From contig CAMWRB010000058.1 of the NCBI GenBank assembly GCA_947176545.1, positions 1 through 7,141 on the forward strand: a stretch of DNA of 7,141 nucleotides, in the 5' to 3' direction. The notes beneath the pieces were generated by a model, which was not told where the DNA came from, did no database searches, and worked only from the letters and a program-made list of their open reading frames with translations. Position numbers and translations under genes: made by a program. Every line of letters begins with the position of its first letter. The first letter of the stretch is position 1. Positions 5,981-7,141 of the stretch are shown in pieces. This DNA comes from an uncultured Porphyromonadaceae bacterium (lineage in GTDB: Bacteria > Bacteroidota > Bacteroidia > Bacteroidales > Muribaculaceae).

Positions 5981-6994
5981 TTAGTTTTTCTTGTCGCCGA
6001 TAGCCTGATTGCAGGTAACAATGATTGTATTGATAATATCCTCGACAGTCGCACCGCGTGACAGGTCATTGACCGGAGCTGCGAGACCTTGCAGGATAGG
6101 ACCTACCGCACCGGCACCGGCAAGACGCTGCACGAGCTTATATGCGATATTGCCAACCTCAAGCGACGGGAAAATCAATGTATTGGCATGACCGGCAACA
6201 TTGCTTCCGGGAGCTTTCTTGGCACCGATTTCAGGTACGATTGCAGCATCGCTCTGCATCTCGCCGTCCACCACCAGTTCCGGAGCCATCTGATGTACCA
6301 GTTCCACAGCATTGCGGACCTTATCGACTCTCTCATGCTCGGCTGAGCCGTAGGTCGAGAAACTCAACATCGCAACTACGGGGTCGAGTCCCGCAATATT
6401 CTTGGTAGTCTTGGCTGTCTCGACTGCAATCTGAGCCAACTCCTCGGTTGTCGGGTCGGGAACGACAGCACAGTCGGCAAATACGAGCATGTGATTGTCA
6501 CCATACTTGACATTCTCGGGAAGAAGCATTATGAAAGCGCCGCTCACCACTGAGATACCGGGTTTGGTCTTGAGGACCTGGAATGCTGCACGAAGCACGT
6601 GTGAAGTAGGACTCAGAGCACCGGCAACCATACAGTCGGCATCACCGGCTTTAATCATCAGGCAACCCAGATAAAGAGAATTCTTAACCTGTTCACGTGC
6701 CACCTCGATGGTCACACCCTTCTTCTTGCGCAATTCAAAGAATAGTTCGGCATACTTCTCCACATACTCCTTATCGGCAGGATTTACGAATGTAGCCTGC
6801 TCAATGTGAGTCAGATGAAGCTTGGCGGCCTCTGAGAGTATCTCCTCACGGTCACCGATAAGGATAACGTTGGCAAGACCCTCTGAGATTATTACTTCGG
6901 CAGCCTGAAGCGTGCGCGGTTCCGTTGATTCGGGCAGCACAAGGCGCTGGGGAGCTGCTTTGGCTGTCGCTCTGAGACGTTCGAACAATGTCAT
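5981..6994 (-). CDS. pta: Phosphate acetyltransferase (short, single-domain class)
   Basis: This cytoplasmic enzyme makes acetyl phosphate and CoA from acetyl-CoA and phosphate, feeding AckA. From the ATG at 6994 it is 337 aa, the size of the short Pta class that lacks the N-terminal BioD-like/DRTGG regulatory domains of E. coli Pta. Landmarks are RLVLPESTEPRTLQAA (17-32), GALSPTSHVLRAA (125-137), DCAVVPDP (174-181), MLSFSTYGSA (209-218), GEMQSDAA (244-251), AGHANTLIFPSLEVGN (267-282) and LAAPVNDLSRGA (304-315). The last holds the Ser-Arg pair (312-313) matching the catalytic Ser309-Arg310 region of the Methanosarcina enzyme. An in-frame ATG at 7036 would add 14 residues (MKIWCAGQKLNFNI) unlike family N-termini. 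I prefer 6994 because TLFERL matches the usual family opening. It is the first gene of the pta-ackA-lgt group. Confidence 0.96.
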   Translation of the reverse strand: MTLFERLRATAKAAPQRLVLPESTEPRTLQAAEVIISEGLANVILIGDREEILSEAAKLHLTHIEQATFVNPADKEYVEKYAELFFELRKKKGVTIEVAREQVKNSLYLGCLMIKAGDADCMVAGALSPTSHVLRAAFQVLKTKPGISVVSGAFIMLLPENVKYGDNHMLVFADCAVVPDPTTEELAQIAVETAKTTKNIAGLDPVVAMLSFSTYGSAEHERVDKVRNAVELVHQMAPELVVDGEMQSDAAIVPEIGAKKAPGSNVAGHANTLIFPSLEVGNIAYKLVQRLAGAGAVGPILQGLAAPVNDLSRGATVEDIINTIIVTCNQAIGDKKN

Positions 6995-7141
6995 GATATT
7001 AAAATTTAATTTTTGACCCGCACACCAAATCTTCATGATTTTCGCGCGGATTAGGTTATTGTCGCAAATTTAATCATTTTTTCATAACCTATGTATCGTT
7101 TTGCACATCCTTTTTCAATTACACGCTTTTATTTGTGTATG
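6995..7141 (-). other. Non-coding region upstream of pta
   Basis: This 147-nt A/T-rich stretch holds the pta leader and its candidate promoter. Just before the ATG is a near-palindromic A/T tract (7001-7013), which would keep the initiation region unstructured, as is usual in Bacteroidota genes without Shine-Dalgarno sites. The only open reading frame is the 14-codon in-frame extension of pta. No tRNA or other recognisable RNA is seen. The right end of the window cuts the region, so the next gene and its orientation are unknown. Confidence 0.5.
7065..7072 (-). promoter_or_regulatory. Candidate Bacteroidota -7 box (TAAATTTG) for pta
   Basis: Read on the minus strand, TAAATTTG is an exact match to the TAnnTTTG box of the Bacteroidota housekeeping sigma factor. 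The last base lies 70 nt before the chosen pta ATG, so the leader would be roughly 65 nt and would include the in-frame upstream ATG at 7036. I find no TTTG or TTG at the usual -33 distance, so the call rests on one box in A/T-rich DNA. Confidence 0.45.

Overview
The window fits a gut-type Bacteroidota genome, order Bacteroidales, possibly Muribaculaceae. The order-level call rests on the DUF3316 family, the divergent ParC sequence type, the S41 protease lipoprotein opening, TAnnTTTG promoter boxes and the lack of convincing Shine-Dalgarno sites. The family-level guess is weaker. All six genes lie on the minus strand, so transcription runs from high to low coordinates. No RNA gene, CRISPR array or intact mobile element is visible, and no gene-free stretch exceeds about 150 bases.

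Upstream block, 7141 down to 3892: a 147-base leader/promoter region, then pta (phosphotransacetylase), a 34-nt gap, ackA (acetate kinase), a 9-nt gap, and lgt (prolipoprotein diacylglyceryl transferase). Pta and AckA form the acetate branch: acetyl-CoA to acetyl phosphate to acetate plus ATP. Lgt is a membrane enzyme of lipoprotein maturation. Its tight attachment to pta-ackA suggests one transcript, although no biochemical link is obvious.

Junction, 3891 to 3775 (117 nt): a strong 16-bp hairpin begins 24 nt after the lgt stop. It contains two G:U wobbles that pair only in the minus-strand RNA. It shares sequence with an 11-nt direct repeat set at exactly 20-bp spacing. Next comes an A/T-rich promoter region whose TATATTTG box ends only 6 nt before the parC ATG, implying a leaderless or nearly leaderless mRNA.

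Downstream block, 3774 to 1: parC (topoisomerase IV subunit A), then a DUF3316 secreted or outer-membrane protein gene overlapping it by 4 nt (ATGA), then 4 nt later the first 69 codons of an S41 (tricorn-like) protease lipoprotein cut by the window edge. A chromosome-decatenation enzyme is thus probably translationally coupled to cell-envelope proteins. The S41 protein, as a predicted lipoprotein, would be an Lgt substrate.

Most of the window is conserved housekeeping sequence. I do not see a new defence or mobile system. The points most worth a second look are the lgt/parC junction, the parC start and the parC-DUF3316-S41 coupling.
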